64,000 nt of DNA, from positions 2,790,001 to 2,854,000 of the forward strand of contig NC_039507.1 in NCBI RefSeq assembly GCF_003672135.1. The letters run 5' to 3'. The position numbers and the translations under genes are program-made. A model generated the notes under the pieces. The model made no database searches and had not been told where the DNA came from. It saw only the letters and a program-made list of their open reading frames with translations. The stretch comes from Ooceraea biroi. Its lineage: Eukaryota; Arthropoda; Insecta; Hymenoptera; Formicidae. This document shows, one piece after another, positions 61,101 to 64,000 of this stretch. Every line of letters begins with the position of its first letter. The first letter of the stretch is position 1.

Positions 61101-63929
61101 ATCTTTTGAGACGAGGAAATGTTTCTTCAATATCGCACATTTAATATCCGAGTTGCTATATATATTGTGAACGTGCGCAAATTAACTGCTCCGATCAATG
61201 AGAATAAGTTGCGAGTAAAGTTGCAAATACTATGAAATATTGATGTAAAAAGTGTATTATAAGTCATTTTGTGGGAAAAGATTAAATTATATGATTGTTG
61301 ACAATAGCTTAAATATTTTATCAGGTTAAAATGGTCAAACAACATAAAAATTTTACCTATTCAAAGAACTCCACAAAATGCAATAAAATTACATGGATGA
61401 GCGCCTTCTAAAACCAACTAAATAAATGGCAAATTAACATAATGAACCAAGAAATGGGATTAAAATAATCATAAGATAAGAAGGTGAAGCAAAGAGACTG
61501 CATGGCAATGAAGAAAACGAACGGTTTTTCATGGAAATCCGATTCAAAAAATCGACGGAGAAATGAATAATCCGGCGAGAGAAAAATACGACCCGTAAGC
61601 GCAATAAACGATAATTGGATGCTTAAGGTGGGTTGAGAGTTATCGCCGGAGAAAAGAAGTTAAACGCCGTTCGGTTGAAGATTGCAAACAACATCGGTAG
61701 AGTAATCCAATTACTTCCGTTTTTAATTGAATGATTTTACTGGAAATACTTTCTCCCAAGTGATATGCAATAAATATATCCCTATCTTTATACGCTTTAA
61801 TAAATGAATCATGAGTATCTTAGACTATTTCTCATACATAACATAAAATATTTCTCTCTTAACTGTCTTTACATTTCCATGTTTCTCTAGATAAATTTAT
61901 ATTCTTACATCCATAATGTTTCCCGGTATTAAATTTTCCTTCAAATATGTTTAACAAAAACAGGTTATATTTCATTATTAAATTATTGTTCATACAAGTT
62001 TATTTTTTCATAATAATAAAAATAAGATTGATAAAATAAAACTGATGAAATTTTTATAGCCGGATATAAAGAATTCTGCCTTTCTTGGTAATACCAGAAT
62101 TAAATATAGAACCGGATTTAACATCAATGCCTACGCATTAAACGCGAAGACGATTCTCGTTTCTCTCGCTTCGCCTCACTCGACGGACGACAATTCGGCA
62201 AGTTTCGTCATCGGATGGGCGATGAAGCAACGGAAATATCGTACGTGGGAGCCACGGACGAAGACTTGCAGCAGTCTTGGGACGACTAATGAAATTTCTC
62301 CTCTCTTGAATCTCATCCTAATAAGGATCCTTTCTTCGACGCGTAGATGGAATCGATCGCTCAACGGGAGTTCCCAGTTTACGTACCCTCGCTTTCATAT
62401 TTTTATGTGCTCCAATAAATATCTTATCTGCATCGAGTATCTCGGTATTTTACGACTGTGAAACTCGGACCGTTCCGCTAGGAGGAGGCGTAGCAGCTAA
62501 CTGGAAGCCAGAAATAAATGGGAGTCGAAAATCCTACGACGTCGATAACAGACTCCGAAATTAGCTGGCCGTACCGAATTCCCAATGGAGATTGAACGGG
62601 CTCGTTGCGCCTCTCCCATCGTGAATAACTACGTTTAGTACGCCAACCGGTAAATGGGCCCGCCAGTAAATGGTCAAATGTACATATATACATGTCCGTC
62701 CATAGAAAATCCCAGTAGCCCGGAATTGCAAGGGAACACGTGATAATTAAAGTTACAAAAATACGGCAATTAAAGGATCGAACGAGGTCGAAGGAAGACG
62801 AGTAGAACGGAAAGATGGAATCGCCGCCCGACAGACGGCCACTTTCATTGTAATTATCTTTGTAATCATCCGTTGTTCCGCGACAAAGAGGAAAAAGATC
62901 CCGAAGGATATATTAAGTAGAGGTATCTCGGGCATGTTGCAAATGCGTTTTCCTCAAGCTTCGCAGAAACGTTCAGCAATTCTATGACGCGAGACACGAC
63001 AAATTAATTGAGAGACTTGTCATCGTTATTCCCTTGCGCTCAGACGTTATCCCGTACAATGCTGTTAGAGACTTACTATTGAGGTATACAGACTGTCCAA
63101 GAAGCTGAGCATTATCTCGAAACTACAGAAACTGCACATCAAACAGCGCAGGATCATAGCTAAAGGCGAAATTGTGAGTTAGACACTTGTATCTGCAATA
63201 TAGCCTCGACGAGGAAACAATGGAAGGACGAGTTTCAATAAATTAGAGAATTATATAGATCTCTTTGTTCATCATTAAATCTAGAATCTCGATTAGAAAT
63301 CTAATTTATGAAACATCCTGATGTGTATAATGTCAAATATTGTGACAAACTAAAGACCAATGCCATTATTCTAAAAAGCTGTACACAATAAGCAACACAA
63401 TGTTCAATTGTTTCACCGAAATGGAGAATTCATTCGAACGAGCCCAACTGAATTCTTGAAGTGATAAACTTAAACTCTCGCAAGACGCAATAAGCTCACC
63501 GAGCTTATTGATTATACTGATACGACCGATCGATAGTCGACGCTTGAATAGACATATTTGTGAATGCGAATTTAACGCAAGTCTAAGAAAATATCAGCGA
63601 TAGAGAGCCTGATTGTCGGTGACGCCAAGAACTCATCCGTGAAAAAGTTATCGCAAGCGAGGGAAAAGAAAGACAGGAAAACATGCTTTTTGGCGCGTGT
63701 ATTTTGCAAGATCGAGACAGCCAAACGTTGGTTATCAATTGGGAATGACTCTCGCGCAAACGTGTCAGCGACGAAGAGTATGATAAACATGATAAGAGAC
63801 GAGTGACGATTGAAGAAGAGGAAGAGAGAAAGAACGCGAGAGAGAGAGAGAAGAACCGCGCAGTTTCGCTTCAAAATTGCGGTCCTCTGCTCGCGGCGGC
63901 GATCGACGTTCTCCGATAAACGAGAGGGT
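61101..63929. other. AT-rich non-coding DNA with no recognisable gene
   Basis: An AT-rich zone at about 61720-62110 has no sizeable frame. A small GC-richer patch lies near 62130-62380. Nothing else stands out until the GA-rich tract at 63811. Confidence 0.6.
63811..63855 (+). repeat. GA-rich tract near the right edge
   Basis: Purine tract with (GA)n at 63838-63850. It lies upstream of an open frame that runs off the right edge. Confidence 0.85.
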
Positions 63930-64000
63930 ATGACGATGACGACGAACTTCTCCGCCGAAAACGGCGTGCTTGCTTCTCGCCCGTTACCCGCGGGAATAGA
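63930..64000 (+). other. Open frame with ATG running off the right edge (uncertain)
   Basis: From the ATG at 63930 the frame is open for 23 codons to the end of the window and starts MTMTTNFSAENG. It is also open upstream for at least 60 nt. The -3 base is G, and a purine-rich leader-like stretch precedes it. It could be the first coding piece of a gene beyond the window, but it is too short to judge. Confidence 0.15.

Overview
The window looks like insect nuclear DNA, most likely from a hymenopteran and plausibly an ant. That assignment rests on the abundance of CpG (many CG-rich blocks set in AT-rich DNA), the many simple GA/CT tracts, and short non-autonomous transposons of insect type; it is an inference without database support. 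There is no operon structure, no Shine-Dalgarno pattern, and no recognisable rRNA, tRNA or CRISPR array.

I recognise no protein-coding gene. The open frames behave as chance frames: random DNA of this size and composition should give several of 145 to 190 codons, which is what is seen, and the single 254-codon frame lies in a strand-biased purine-rich stretch where stop codons are rare. None shows a domain I recognise together with convincing splice sites. The window is best read as intronic or intergenic DNA of a large locus.

The most interesting signal is a pair of juxtaposed splice sites on the minus strand, at 24085/24086 and 6118/6119. In each, a polypyrimidine tract ending in TTTGTTTCAG is followed immediately by a 5' splice site (GTAAGT and GTAGGT). 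This is the arrangement of recursive (ratchet) splice sites known from very long insect introns, and the two are about 18 kb apart. If real, much of the window is one very long intron of a minus-strand gene.

Two non-autonomous transposons stand out: an 849-bp fold-back element bounded by TTAA (54947-55795, piggyBac-like) and a 256-bp nested-hairpin element (30105-30360). Other structure includes a 21-bp-arm hairpin (31401-31446), a local duplication (20621-21431), a nearly identical 24-bp motif occurring twice (53434 and 54313), a 42-bp tandem repeat (50000-50083), several long palindromes, a 37-nt alternating purine/pyrimidine run (44296-44332), and many microsatellites. The layout is a mosaic of CpG-rich blocks of a few hundred bases separated by AT-rich stretches, described block by block below.
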